This document shows positions 56,290 through 64,000 of a stretch of 64,000 nt of DNA, one piece after another. Origin of the DNA: Gemmatimonadota bacterium (GTDB lineage: Bacteria > Gemmatimonadota > Gemmatimonadetes > Gemmatimonadales > Gemmatimonadaceae); assembly GCA_021413975.1 (NCBI GenBank), contig JAIOPJ010000016.1:289110-353109 (forward strand), written 5' to 3'. The position numbers were made by a program, and so were the translations under genes. The notes under the pieces were generated by a model that saw only the letters and a program-made list of their open reading frames with translations, ran no database searches and was not told where the DNA came from. Each line of letters starts with the position of its first letter. Position 1 is the stretch's first letter.

Positions 56290-56709
56290 ATGTCCAACTC
56301 CGACCTTTCCGACCAGACACGCCCCGCCCGCCCGGCCGCCCCGCGGGAGGCGACCGTGCGCCCTGCCGCATCCGTGCCCACCGTGACCGTGAAGGCGGGC
56401 ACCGGCACCGAGATGCACGTCCTCGTGAGTCCCGAGCAGGGTGAAACCGGATTCGCGCTGCGCCGTTTCATCATGCAGGCCGGCGGTGGCATGCCCCTGC
56501 ATACCAACCTGGTCGAGCACCAGCAGTACGTGTTGCGCGGGAAGGCGAGGATCCGGGTGGCCGACACCGTGTACGACGTCGCGCCCGACCACACCCTCTT
56601 CATCCCCGCGGGCGTGCCGCACTCGTACGAGGTCGTCGACGGCCCGTTCGAGTTCATCTGCGTGGTGCCGAGCACCCCGGACCGGATCACTCTCATCGAG
56701 GACTGCTGA
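56290..56709 (+). CDS. Cupin-domain protein
   Basis: A 139-residue single-domain cupin. After a disordered, Pro/Arg-rich N-terminus (about 30 residues), the first cupin motif is GGGMPLHTNLVEHQQYVLRG (about residue 66), with metal-ligand His, His and Gln/Glu positions. The second is HTLFIPAGVPHSYEVV (about 101). Such proteins may be metal-binding sensors or dioxygenase-like. The ATG at 56290 has no ribosome-binding site but a promoter just upstream. The stop overlaps the DinB-like gene by 1 bp (TGATG), so the two are co-translated. Confidence 0.85.
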   Translation: MSNSDLSDQTRPARPAAPREATVRPAASVPTVTVKAGTGTEMHVLVSPEQGETGFALRRFIMQAGGGMPLHTNLVEHQQYVLRGKARIRVADTVYDVAPDHTLFIPAGVPHSYEVVDGPFEFICVVPSTPDRITLIEDC

Positions 56710-57290
56710 TGCATCGGACCCAGAGATCCACCCTCGTCGTGGCGCTCGCCCTGCTCGCCCTCGCCCCGCGCGCCGGAGCACAGGCCAGCGGCGGCGATCT
56801 CATGAACGCGACCACGACCGCCGAGGTGCGCCAGCGCTTCCTCCTCGATCTCGACACCCTGCAGGCCAAGTTCAAGGCGCTCGCCGAGGCGATCCCGGCG
56901 GAGAAGTACACCTGGCGTCCGGCGCCGGGTGTCCGGTCGGTCGGGGAGGCCTTCATGCATGTGGCGAGCGAGTACTACTTCTTCACGCCCATGGCCTACG
57001 GTCTCGCGCCGTCGCCGGTGATCGGGCGCAGCGAGGAGGCCTTCAAGGCGTTCGAGGCCAAGTCGACCAAGGCCGACGTCATGAAGCACCTCGACGAGGG
57101 GTTCGCCTTCATGCGCGCCGCGATCGCCGGCGCCGACGTGAATGCGCTCTCCGGCACGCGCAAGCTGTTCGGCGGCGACCGGACGATCATCGAGACGTCG
57201 TTCATCATGTCGGGCGACCTGCACGAGCATCTCGGTCAGTTGATCGCGTATGCGCGCGCGCAGGGGATCAAGCCGCCCTGGAGCAAGTAA
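56709..57290 (+). CDS. Exported DinB-superfamily protein
   Basis: A 193-residue four-helix-bundle protein of the DinB/YfiT-like superfamily. A signal peptide RSTLVVALALLALAPRAGAQ is unusual for this mostly cytosolic group. Metal-ligand candidates are AFMHVASEYYF (about residue 82) and SGDLHEHLGQLIAYAR (about 170), where the family commonly has a His triad. EKYTWRPAPGVRSVGEAF is the typical loop before helix 2. DinB-like proteins include thiol-dependent hydrolases and transferases of bacillithiol or mycothiol type; no partner is nearby. It is co-translated with the cupin gene. Confidence 0.83.
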   Translation: MHRTQRSTLVVALALLALAPRAGAQASGGDLMNATTTAEVRQRFLLDLDTLQAKFKALAEAIPAEKYTWRPAPGVRSVGEAFMHVASEYYFFTPMAYGLAPSPVIGRSEEAFKAFEAKSTKADVMKHLDEGFAFMRAAIAGADVNALSGTRKLFGGDRTIIETSFIMSGDLHEHLGQLIAYARAQGIKPPWSK

Positions 57291-57330
57291 CGCGGGGGCA
57301 TCGCCCCGGAATGGACTCGTGGCTGGTCGG

Positions 57331-57369
57331 GACGGGGTGACTCCTCAGAGGTAGTGGAGCCACCCCGTC
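57331..57369. terminator. Hairpin overlapping the end of the DUF1624 gene
   Basis: GACGGGGTGACTCC (57331-57344) pairs with 57356-57369 over 13 of 14 positions around an 11-nt loop. It lies 40 bp after the DinB-like stop (plus strand) and covers the last codons of the convergent minus-strand gene, so it could terminate both transcripts. Confidence 0.6.
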
Positions 57370-58509
57370 GTCCGTCGCGCCTTGACGCGCGCGAACCAGC
57401 GGCAGGCCGCGTAGAGCAGCGCGACATCCACGGCGAAGACGAGGTAGAGGAGCCCCAGGCTCCACCGGGCCTCCTCGGGCATCCACGTGTAGGGCGCGGT
57501 CGTGAAGTACTCCGGATGCATCACCCCGTCGCGCAGGCGCTGCACGACGAGCGCACTCAGGTGGATGAGCGGGATGTGCAGCAGGTAGTAGAACATCGGC
57601 ACCCGGCCGAACGTGATCATCGCGCGCCCCAGCCAGCCCCGCGCCCGTTCGAGCAGCGGCAGCAGGGCGATCGCGGGCCCGAGGGTCATGAGCAGGAACG
57701 GGACCGACGCGGGGTACTTCCGCTGGTCGAGCACCTGGAGCACGAACGGCATGTCCGACCGTGGGGACCTCCACGCGCCGGCGATGCCGATCACGAGGAA
57801 GGCGGCGGTCATGGCGAGTCCTGCCTGAAGGAGCGTGGTACGGCGCCGCGCGGCATCACCGGCCAGCAGCGAGCCAAGACCGTAGCCCATCATCATCACA
57901 CCGACCCACGGCACGATCACGTAGAGCACGTGCACCGCCTCGGGCGTGGTCAGCCCGGCGGGATAGATGAACTCCCAGATCCACCGTGCCTCGAGCGACT
58001 CGGGCAGGAGCCGACCGGGCACCGCGAAGAGCGGTTGGAGCACGACGACCGCGATGCCGGCCAGGCCCACCACCCGCGGGGAGAGTCGGACCATCGCGGC
58101 CATGAGGATCATGCACCATCCGAGCATCCAGATCACGCCCGCGAGCGTGAACTCGCTAGGTGCCCAGTGGAACGACCAGAGCCATCGGATGACCGTGAGT
58201 TCGAGCACCACCAGCAGCGCGCCCCGCGTCAGCAGGTAGCGCGCGAGCGCGCCGGTGCCATGCCGCGCGCCGTTGAGGAACGCACCCGACCCCGCGAGGA
58301 GGACGAAGAGCGGGGCGCAGAAGTGCGTGATCCACCGTGTGAGGAATATCCCGGCGGTCGCTCCACCCGCGGGGAGCCCCGAATAGACACGCATGGTCGA
58401 TCGCCATGAGGACGACGACGATGCCGCGGAGCAGATCGAGAGACTCGAGTCGCGGTGCGGCGCCCCGCGGCGCAGCGCCGGGTGCCGAGGTGACGGATCC
58501 CTCTTCCAT
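57345..58509 (-). pseudogene. DUF1624/HGSNAT-like membrane acyltransferase, frameshifted
   Basis: This encodes a polytopic inner-membrane protein of the DUF1624/heparan-alpha-glucosaminide N-acetyltransferase-like group, with about ten helices (for example HFCAPLFVLLAGSGAFLNG and ITFGRVPMFYYLLHIPLIHL). The N-terminal part (ATG at 58509, LESLDLLRGIVVVLMAIDH) is in one frame. The rest (RVYSGLPAGGATAGIFLTRW to the stop at 57345) is in another. The family reads continuously through D-H-V-R-V-Y-S-G, so a two-base loss or one-base gain near 58390-58394 separates the frames. A shorter protein from the ATG at 58394 (349 residues) is possible but would lack the first helix and its Asp-His. Mutation or sequencing error cannot be told apart. 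Confidence 0.72.
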
Positions 58510-58671
58510 TCCTCGCTCCGTGTGCGGGTCCGCCGGCGCGCGGTGCGGCTTCGGTGGCCGCGACGCGTCCGGGCCCTCTGAACATGCGGCCGATCCGCGA
58601 CCCGGGCCAGCGTCCGGGCGCCGGGCGCCGTAAGCCGGATGCGTCGCACCACTCCTCCCCCGAGGCCCCAC

Positions 58672-60795
58672 ATGTCGCCCCGCCTGATCCTTCGCTTCGC
58701 CGCCGTCGCCTGCGCGTCGTCGCTCGCGCTCGCCCCCCTCGCCGCCCAGGAGCGCGAGGACCGCACGCTGCTCTCGCAGCTGCAGATGACGAGCATCATC
58801 AACGAGGTCTCGGGCGATCGCGCCATGAACCACCTCCTCGAGCTGGTCCCCTACCAGCGCGTCCGGCCGCCCTCGGAGTACGAGGGCAACTTCCGCGAGA
58901 GCGTCGTGCTCGCCGAGATGGCGAAGTCCTACGGGTATGCCAACGTCACGATCGAGAAGTACCAGACGGGGGGCACGGCCTGGCAGCCCACGCAGGGCGA
59001 ACTGTGGATGACCACGCCCAAGACGGTGAAGCTCTTCGACATCCACGACATCCCGCTCGCGCTCCCCGCGCTCAACGCCAACGGGGACCTCACCGGCGAC
59101 CTGATCGACGTGGGGCCGGGGCGCTCGGCCGACTTCGAGGGCAAGGACGTGAAGGGGAAGTTCGTCCTCACCAGCGGCGCGACCGGCACGGTCTACAGCG
59201 CCGCGATCCAGCGGGGCGCGCTCGGCGTCCTCGGCGTCAGTGCGATCTCCCCCCAGCGCGCCGTCGACTTCCCCACGCAGATCGTGAACAGCACGGTGAA
59301 CGCACAGCCCGGCACGGTGGCCTGGTCCGTCACCCCCGAGGTGCGCTCGAATCTCGCGGCGCTGCTGCTCCGGGAGCGGATCACCATCCGCTCGGTCGTG
59401 AAGAGCACGCAGGTGCCGATGCACTCGGAGTACGTCCACGCCGAGATCCCCGGCGACGGGAGCACCACGCAGGAGGTGGGGATCAGCGGGCACCTCTACG
59501 AGGGCGTCATCAAGCAGGGCGCCAACGACGACAACTCCGGCGTCGCGCTCACGCTCGAGATCGGGCGCGCCTACATCAAGCTCATCAACGAAGGGGCGCT
59601 CCCGCGTCCCAAGCGCACGATCAACTTCCAGTGGGTCCCCGAGATCGCCGGCACCAACGCCTACTTCGCCGCGCATCCGGAGAAGGAGAAGGCGATGATC
59701 GGCACGCTCAACTTCGACATGGAGGGCATCCGCGTCGCGATGAGCCGCAGCTTCTGGGTGCTCCAGCGCACCCCCGACACCTTCCCGTCGTACCTCAACG
59801 ACATCGCGCAGTCGATGATGGAGTACATCGCCGACATCTCGCGCGAGCGGGTGCGCTTCCGTCGTTCGCTCAACGGCTACGCGCCCTCGCAGGCGGTCGA
59901 GTCGGCGCATGGGAGCAGCGATGCCTTCTACATCAAGGTCGACAAGCACTACGGGTCGTCGGATCACGTGACCTACATGCAGCACGGGATCCCGGCGGTG
60001 ATGTTCATCACCTGGCCCGACATGTGGTACCACTCGTCGGAGGACACGCCCGACAAGCAGGACCCCACGCAGTACAAGCGCGCCGCCGCGGTCGGGCTCG
60101 GCGCGCTCGCCGTGCTCGCCGACGGCACCGACGGCATGGCCGCGCGCGTGGTGGCGGAGAATCTCGGTCGCGGGCTCTCGCGCATGGGCGAGTCGCACGT
60201 GAAGGGGCTCGGGTACATGTCGGACGCGGCCGATGCCGGGGCGCTCACCACCGCCTACCGCGAGGCACGCGTCGCGATCCTGCACCAGGCCGGGATCGAG
60301 AAGGCGGTCGTGCGCTCGGCACGCGTGCTCTGGACCGACACGACCGCCGGAGCACGGCGCGTCGCGGCCTTCGCGCCGCTCATCGACCAGCGGGCGAGTG
60401 CGCTGCTCGCCGAGACGCGCGCGGCCTTCCAGCTCCAGGCGGCGATGCGCGGTGTCGCCGCGACGGAGCCGGTGCTCTCTCCCGCCGATCGCGCGACGGC
60501 CGACCTGATGATCGAGCTCGTCGCCGGAGCCTCGGCGGCGGCGCCCGGCGCACGCGGGCCCGGGGCCGGTGGGCCCGGTGCGGGCGCTGCCGCCGCGGGA
60601 CCGGCGCTCCCCGACGAGTTCAATGCCGAGTTCGCCCTGCTGCTGCGCAGAGGCGGATTGACCGTCGGTGAGCTCCGCGACTTCCTGTCGGGTGAGTTCA
60701 CTCCGCTTCCGCTCGAGCAGGTGCTCGCCGTGTTGCGGACACGTGAGGCGCAGGGTGCGATCAAACTCACCCCCAAGCCGCCCGCGCGGCGCTGA
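58672..60795 (+). CDS. Secreted M28-like peptidase (aminopeptidase fold)
   Basis: A 707-residue exported protein. The signal peptide LILRFAAVACASSLALAPLAAQ starts at the ATG at 58672; an ATG at 58639 would place 11 residues before it. A PA-type domain spans about residues 120-230. The M28-like catalytic core has GHLYEGVIKQGANDDNSG (His and bridging Asp, about 280), WVPEIAGTNAYF (Pro-Glu rather than Glu-Glu, about 327), LNFDMEGIRV (Asp) and MWYHSSEDTPDK (last His). The Pro-Glu and GHLYEG variants set it apart from the other two M28 proteins here. A Gly/Ala/Pro-rich linker (about 624-650) precedes a C-terminal helical module. Peptidase activity is likely but untested for this subgroup. Confidence 0.88.
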   Translation: MSPRLILRFAAVACASSLALAPLAAQEREDRTLLSQLQMTSIINEVSGDRAMNHLLELVPYQRVRPPSEYEGNFRESVVLAEMAKSYGYANVTIEKYQTGGTAWQPTQGELWMTTPKTVKLFDIHDIPLALPALNANGDLTGDLIDVGPGRSADFEGKDVKGKFVLTSGATGTVYSAAIQRGALGVLGVSAISPQRAVDFPTQIVNSTVNAQPGTVAWSVTPEVRSNLAALLLRERITIRSVVKSTQVPMHSEYVHAEIPGDGSTTQEVGISGHLYEGVIKQGANDDNSGVALTLEIGRAYIKLINEGALPRPKRTINFQWVPEIAGTNAYFAAHPEKEKAMIGTLNFDMEGIRVAMSRSFWVLQRTPDTFPSYLNDIAQSMMEYIADISRERVRFRRSLNGYAPSQAVESAHGSSDAFYIKVDKHYGSSDHVTYMQHGIPAVMFITWPDMWYHSSEDTPDKQDPTQYKRAAAVGLGALAVLADGTDGMAARVVAENLGRGLSRMGESHVKGLGYMSDAADAGALTTAYREARVAILHQAGIEKAVVRSARVLWTDTTAGARRVAAFAPLIDQRASALLAETRAAFQLQAAMRGVAATEPVLSPADRATADLMIELVAGASAAAPGARGPGAGGPGAGAAAAGPALPDEFNAEFALLLRRGGLTVGELRDFLSGEFTPLPLEQVLAVLRTREAQGAIKLTPKPPARR

Positions 60796-60877
60796 GGCAC
60801 GTCGCTTCTGGCGTGAGGAGCCGTACTTCTGCGGAGGCCTCTCGCGCAGGCAGATCCCTCGCCGGCAGGCCCTCTCG

Positions 60878-62665
60878 CTACTGTCTGCGCGCGACCCCGT
60901 CTCGGCGGGGATCGGCGATCCCGATCCGTTTCCCGTCGGGCCGCACATAGACCCCATGAACGCCGCCGAACGTGATGTCGGCGATGCGGCTCACCGGGCG
61001 GTAGCCCGCAGCGACGAGTGCCGCGTAGACGTCGGTGCTGAAGCCGGGCTCGACCTCGACCTCGAGACGACCGGGGCTGGTCTGGATCCGCGGCGCGGTG
61101 ATCGCGCGCCCCGGGTCCTCTCCATAGGCGAGGATACGCACCGTGACCTGCGTGATCGCGGGCTGGATGTACTGCGACCCCGCGGCACCGATCACGAGAC
61201 GCACGTCGGGCCCGTCGAGGATCATCGTCGGCGCCATGGTCGAGTTCGAGTAGCGCTCGGTTCCGCGCGTGCGCGCGTCGAAGTTCGCGGCGGACGAATT
61301 GAGGAAGAAGCCACCGGAGTACACGCCCGACCCGAAGAGCACGCCGACGGTGGTCGTCGCCGAGACGGCATTGCCTTCGGCGTCGACCACGGAGAGGTGC
61401 GAGGTGAAGCTCGTGTTCTCGTCGCCCGTCGCGGGGCGCTCGGCCGCGACCGCGTCAGGGCCCTTCGGCGTGTCCGTCGCGGTCGGGGGACGCACCGCGC
61501 TCGCGTACGGGTACACGGCGCAACGCGCCGGCAGTGCTGACGCATCATGCGCCCAGGCGTCCCCGAACGTGACGGAGTCCCGCGCGGGGGCCGTCGCTTC
61601 CCGCGCCCGCTCGATCGCGTACGACGCACTCGACACGCCTCGCGCCGGCACGCCCAGCGTGAACGGATCGCCACGCCACCGACCGGCATCGGCCTGGGCG
61701 GTGCGCAATACGCCAGCCATGGCCGTCACGGCCGCCGGTCGATCCGTGTAGCCGCCGAGCCTGGTCAGGCCCGACGCCTCGGCGAGTTGCAGCATCTCGA
61801 GCACGGCAGAGCCGCCCATCGGAGGCGGCGCCGAGAGGACCGTGAGGCCGCGCCACTCGGCGCAAAGCGGGATCATCGCGGCGACGGTGTAGCGCGCCAT
61901 GTCGTCGGTCGTGATGAGACCGCCGCGGGAGCGCACGTCCTGCGCGAGCCGTGCCGCGACGCCCCCCTTGTAGAAGCCATCGGCCCCGTCCTGCGCGATG
62001 CGTTCGAGCGTCGCGGCGAGTCGCGGCTGCACGAGGCGATCCCCGGGTCCGAGCGGCGCCCCGTCGTGAAAGAAGGTCGCTTGAGCGGCCGTGTCGGCCT
62101 CGAGCCGGGCGCGTGACGCCGCGATCGTGCGCGAGAGCAGCGGGCTGACGACGAATCCGTCGCGCGCGAGCCGGATCGCCGGCGCCATCACCTGCGCGCG
62201 CGTGAGCCTGCCGAAGCGGCGTTGGGTCTCGAGGAGGCCCGCGACCATGCCGGGAACGCCGGCGGCGCGGCCGGCGGGGCGCGAAGCGACCGGCCCGGTA
62301 TCGGCGACGGCCCAAGCCGGATCCCGACCGGTCCGGGGATAGAATGAGAGGTGCCCGGCTTTGCCGGCCCGCGCGTCATAGAACGTGAGCGCGCCACCGC
62401 CGCCGAGTCCGGTCTGGGAGATGTCGGTGACCGAGAGCGCGAAGCCGATCGCGACCGCGGCGTCGGCCGCGTTGCCGCCAGCGCGAAGGATCTCGATGCC
62501 CGCGGCGGAGGCATCGGGATGCGACGACGCGACCATGCCCCGATCTCCCTCCACGCGCTTGCCGTCCGCCGGCGAGAGGTCGGCGGCGGTGGGAGTCCAT
62601 CGCGAGCAGGCGACGACGAGGACGGTCGAGAGGACCATCCGGAGGGCGGCAGGGGTGCGTGTCAT
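60878..62665 (-). CDS. ggt: Gamma-glutamyltransferase
   Basis: A 595-residue exported enzyme of the gamma-glutamyltransferase family, which cleaves glutathione and gamma-glutamyl peptides and autoprocesses into two subunits. The N-terminus has a signal-like VLSTVLVVACS segment that may be a lipobox. The large-subunit core has MVASSHPDASAAGIEIL and GLGGGGALTFYD. The nucleophile region is NTSFTSHLSVVDAEGNAVS near residue 420, where the Thr before S-H matches the catalytic Thr and the usual second Thr is Ser. The small subunit ends with VRLVIGAAGSQYIQPAI and a GVHGVYVRPDGK tail. It lies 66 bp upstream of, and divergent in role from, the DUF2147 gene. Confidence 0.92.
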   Translation of the reverse strand: MTRTPAALRMVLSTVLVVACSRWTPTAADLSPADGKRVEGDRGMVASSHPDASAAGIEILRAGGNAADAAVAIGFALSVTDISQTGLGGGGALTFYDARAGKAGHLSFYPRTGRDPAWAVADTGPVASRPAGRAAGVPGMVAGLLETQRRFGRLTRAQVMAPAIRLARDGFVVSPLLSRTIAASRARLEADTAAQATFFHDGAPLGPGDRLVQPRLAATLERIAQDGADGFYKGGVAARLAQDVRSRGGLITTDDMARYTVAAMIPLCAEWRGLTVLSAPPPMGGSAVLEMLQLAEASGLTRLGGYTDRPAAVTAMAGVLRTAQADAGRWRGDPFTLGVPARGVSSASYAIERAREATAPARDSVTFGDAWAHDASALPARCAVYPYASAVRPPTATDTPKGPDAVAAERPATGDENTSFTSHLSVVDAEGNAVSATTTVGVLFGSGVYSGGFFLNSSAANFDARTRGTERYSNSTMAPTMILDGPDVRLVIGAAGSQYIQPAITQVTVRILAYGEDPGRAITAPRIQTSPGRLEVEVEPGFSTDVYAALVAAGYRPVSRIADITFGGVHGVYVRPDGKRIGIADPRRDGVARRQ

Positions 62666-62731
62666 CGACCCATGCTATCTCTGGCTGGACGAGCCGGCAA
62701 GCCGCGCGGATCAAGGGGCGGCTCGCGTCGG

Positions 62732-63172
62732 CTACGGCGCCCGGATCCAGCGCTGTGTCCTGCCGAGCAGCGAGATCCCGATATAGCCGCGCAGCGAGAG
62801 CGCCCGACCGTCGTCGCTGAGCCGGATCGTGGCGCGGTAGGTCCTCCCCGTGTCCGGGTCGAGGATCTCACCGCCGGTCCAGGCGTCGCCATCCCAGCGG
62901 AGCCCGCGGAGGATCTCCATGCCCATCAGCGGCCTCCCGCGCCTCTCGTCGGTGCACTTGTCGCAGACCTTCCCGGGCGGTTCGCCCTGGACCAGGGTGC
63001 CGGCGATGGTCCCGGTGAGGACGCCGTCGGTGACCCGCAGCGTGATGATGCCGCGCGGCCTGCCGTCGACGTCGTTGATCGTGTGCCAGGTGCCTGCAGG
63101 GGAACCCTGAGCCCCCGCGGGAGCAGGGGCCAGGATCGCGGCGAGGGTGACGGCGACGAGCGCGCGAAGCAT
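62732..63172 (-). CDS. DUF2147 family exported protein
   Basis: A 146-residue exported protein. The signal peptide RALVAVTLAAILAPAPAGAQ is followed by a small beta-barrel with the DUF2147 pattern: SPAGTWHTINDVDGRPRGII, LVQGEPPGKVCDKCTDERRG (Cys pair), GMEILRGLRWDGDAWTGGEI and LRGYIGISLLGRTQRWIR. This family is common in periplasmic proteins of proteobacteria and related phyla; its function is unknown. The Cys pair could form a disulfide or bind metal. It precedes the gamma-glutamyltransferase gene oriented the same way and may be unrelated to it. Confidence 0.85.
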   Translation of the reverse strand: MLRALVAVTLAAILAPAPAGAQGSPAGTWHTINDVDGRPRGIITLRVTDGVLTGTIAGTLVQGEPPGKVCDKCTDERRGRPLMGMEILRGLRWDGDAWTGGEILDPDTGRTYRATIRLSDDGRALSLRGYIGISLLGRTQRWIRAP

Positions 63173-63244
63173 GATCGTGCGGTGCGGGAGTGCGGAGAGG
63201 GACCCACGGGCAACGCCCGCACGTTAATGAAGCGGCACCCAAGT

Positions 63245-63262
63245 GCGCGCGTCTGAGCGCGC
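63245..63262. terminator. Possible hairpin after the antiporter gene
   Basis: GCGCGC (63245-63250) and GCGCGC (63257-63262) pair around a GTCTGA loop, about 60 bp beyond the antiporter stop on the minus strand. A second weak stem CGCGG/CCGCG spans 63295-63310. Neither has a U-tract, so this is only a candidate. Confidence 0.3.
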
Positions 63263-63318
63263 CGGGGTGTCCATTCCCTCGGCCCACCTATCCCCGCGGG
63301 ACGGTCCGCGAGTCGCCC

Positions 63319-64000
63319 TCAGGGGGTCACGGAGGGGTCCCCGTCCCGGCCGTAGCCGGTGATCACGGCCACCGCGACGGCCACCACGAGCGCCCAGGCA
63401 TACGTGTTGTGCAGGCCGATGGTCGCCGGGGCGAGCGCCGGCATCCCGAAGCTCGCGGCGTCCTTGGTCGTGCTCGCCGCGAGGATCGGCGGCAGGAACC
63501 AGGGGAAGAGGAAAGGCCAGGTGCACACCGAGAGATCCAGCAGGTTCGCCCGCCGGTAGCGCGACAGTCCGAAGCGCGCCCCGGTCTCCTTGGCGAACGG
63601 TCCGGTCACGAGGACGGCGACGACGCTGTGGGTCGTCAGCAGCACGGCGCCGGAGACGACGCCCACGATCCACCACTCCGCCCCGCGGGCGCTCTTCGCC
63701 CGCCCCCCGGCCGCCCGCACAAGACGGTCGAGCAGGTCGGTGGCCTGGATGGTGCCCACGAGCGCCATCAATAGAAGCGTGAAGACGCTCACGCCCACGG
63801 CACGCTGCAGGCCGTCCACGACGAGCCCCGATGCGCCGAGGGAACCCGGCTCGACGCGCAGCAGGGCGTTCGGGGCGATGAGACCGAAGGCGAGGCCGGT
63901 CACCGCGGCGGCCACGATTCCCAGGAGCAGAGCCTCCACCAGGTGTCGCTTGGCGAGCAGGAGCGCGATCACGAGTACGGGCACCACGAGCATCACGAGC
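63319..64000 (-). CDS. nhaC: NhaC-type Na+/H+ antiporter, N-terminus outside the window
   Basis: The C-terminal 226 or so residues of a polytopic antiporter; the frame runs open to the window edge. About six helices are visible, such as PVLVIALLLAKRHLVEALLLGIVAA, LQRAVGVSVFTLLLMALVGTI, WWIVGVVSGAVLLTTHSVVAVLV and a final ALVVAVAVAVITG. The segment YRRANLLDLSVCTWPFLFPWF is characteristic of the NhaC family (PF03553). These exchange Na+ for H+ or, in relatives, small organic acids such as malate and lactate. Substrate cannot be told from this part. The next gene downstream is the DUF2147 gene. Confidence 0.87.
   Translation of the reverse strand, partial: LVMLVVPVLVIALLLAKRHLVEALLLGIVAAAVTGLAFGLIAPNALLRVEPGSLGASGLVVDGLQRAVGVSVFTLLLMALVGTIQATDLLDRLVRAAGGRAKSARGAEWWIVGVVSGAVLLTTHSVVAVLVTGPFAKETGARFGLSRYRRANLLDLSVCTWPFLFPWFLPPILAASTTKDAASFGMPALAPATIGLHNTYAWALVVAVAVAVITGYGRDGDPSVTP

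Noticed and set aside
1..64000. Possible tRNA, rRNA, CRISPR array, IS element or phage genes
   Set aside because: No cloverleaf-like sequence, repeat-spacer pattern, transposase or integrase was recognised; all larger frames are explained by other genes or their shadows.

Overview
The window is a very GC-rich bacterial chromosome segment of about 50 protein genes. I see no rRNA, tRNA, CRISPR array, transposase or phage gene. The gene content fits Gemmatimonadota best: many secreted M28-type peptidases, a DUF885 protein, a gamma-glutamyltransferase, a MacB/FtsX-type orphan permease, DUF305 and LVIVD lipoproteins, futalosine-pathway menaquinone genes and a large glycogen locus. This placement is an inference from gene content; there is no marker gene to prove it.

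Layout. (1) 1-10970, minus strand: a nine-gene, tightly packed run. Transcription starts with a glycogen-synthase-like GT5 and a GH57/DUF3536 protein. Two paralogous ATP-grasp ligases, two unrelated alpha/beta-hydrolase esterases, a third ATP-grasp ligase, a circularly permuted ATP-grasp or glutathionylspermidine-synthase-like protein and a YbdK-type (GCS2) carboxylate-amine ligase follow. Five predicted amide-forming enzymes in one operon beside alpha-glucan enzymes look like a pathway for an uncharacterised peptide-like or glycan-linked metabolite. This is the best candidate here for an undescribed system. (2) 11179-12512, plus: mqnB and mqnD. (3) 12526-30392: a diguanylate cyclase, two M28 peptidases, two amidohydrolases, a TonB-dependent receptor, a dehydrogenase, a VOC protein, a large ABC-type permease and an AlkD-like repair protein. 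(4) 30605-41752, minus: a complete glycogen operon glgP-glgB-glgC-glgA-glgX/malQ, in which debranching enzyme and 4-alpha-glucanotransferase are one 1199-residue polypeptide. (5) 41914-46691, minus: serine biosynthesis, serA, an FAD-linked D-2-hydroxyglutarate-dehydrogenase-like gene, serB and a class V aminotransferase, all overlapping. (6) 46848-64000: DUF885 and a SolA-like oxidase, an NTF2/YdjC fusion, a DUF305-LVIVD-LVIVD lipoprotein operon in which one LVIVD copy has an in-frame TAG, a cupin-DinB pair with a possible leaderless promoter, a frameshifted DUF1624 membrane protein, an M28-like peptidase, a gamma-glutamyltransferase, a DUF2147 protein and the C-terminal part of an NhaC-type antiporter.

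How it fits together. Regions 1 and 4 both handle alpha-glucan, but only region 4 is the standard storage-glycogen pathway. The GT5 and GH57 of region 1 depart from their families at active-site positions, which suggests a specialised glycan role. Region 5 is a self-contained 3-phosphoglycerate-to-serine pathway. Much of the rest encodes exported peptidases and lipoproteins suited to scavenging peptides. Genes are packed with 4-bp ATGA/GTGA overlaps, and GTG and TTG starts are common. No intergenic gap exceeds 300 bp. Several gaps contain hairpins or palindromes, which are listed as features.
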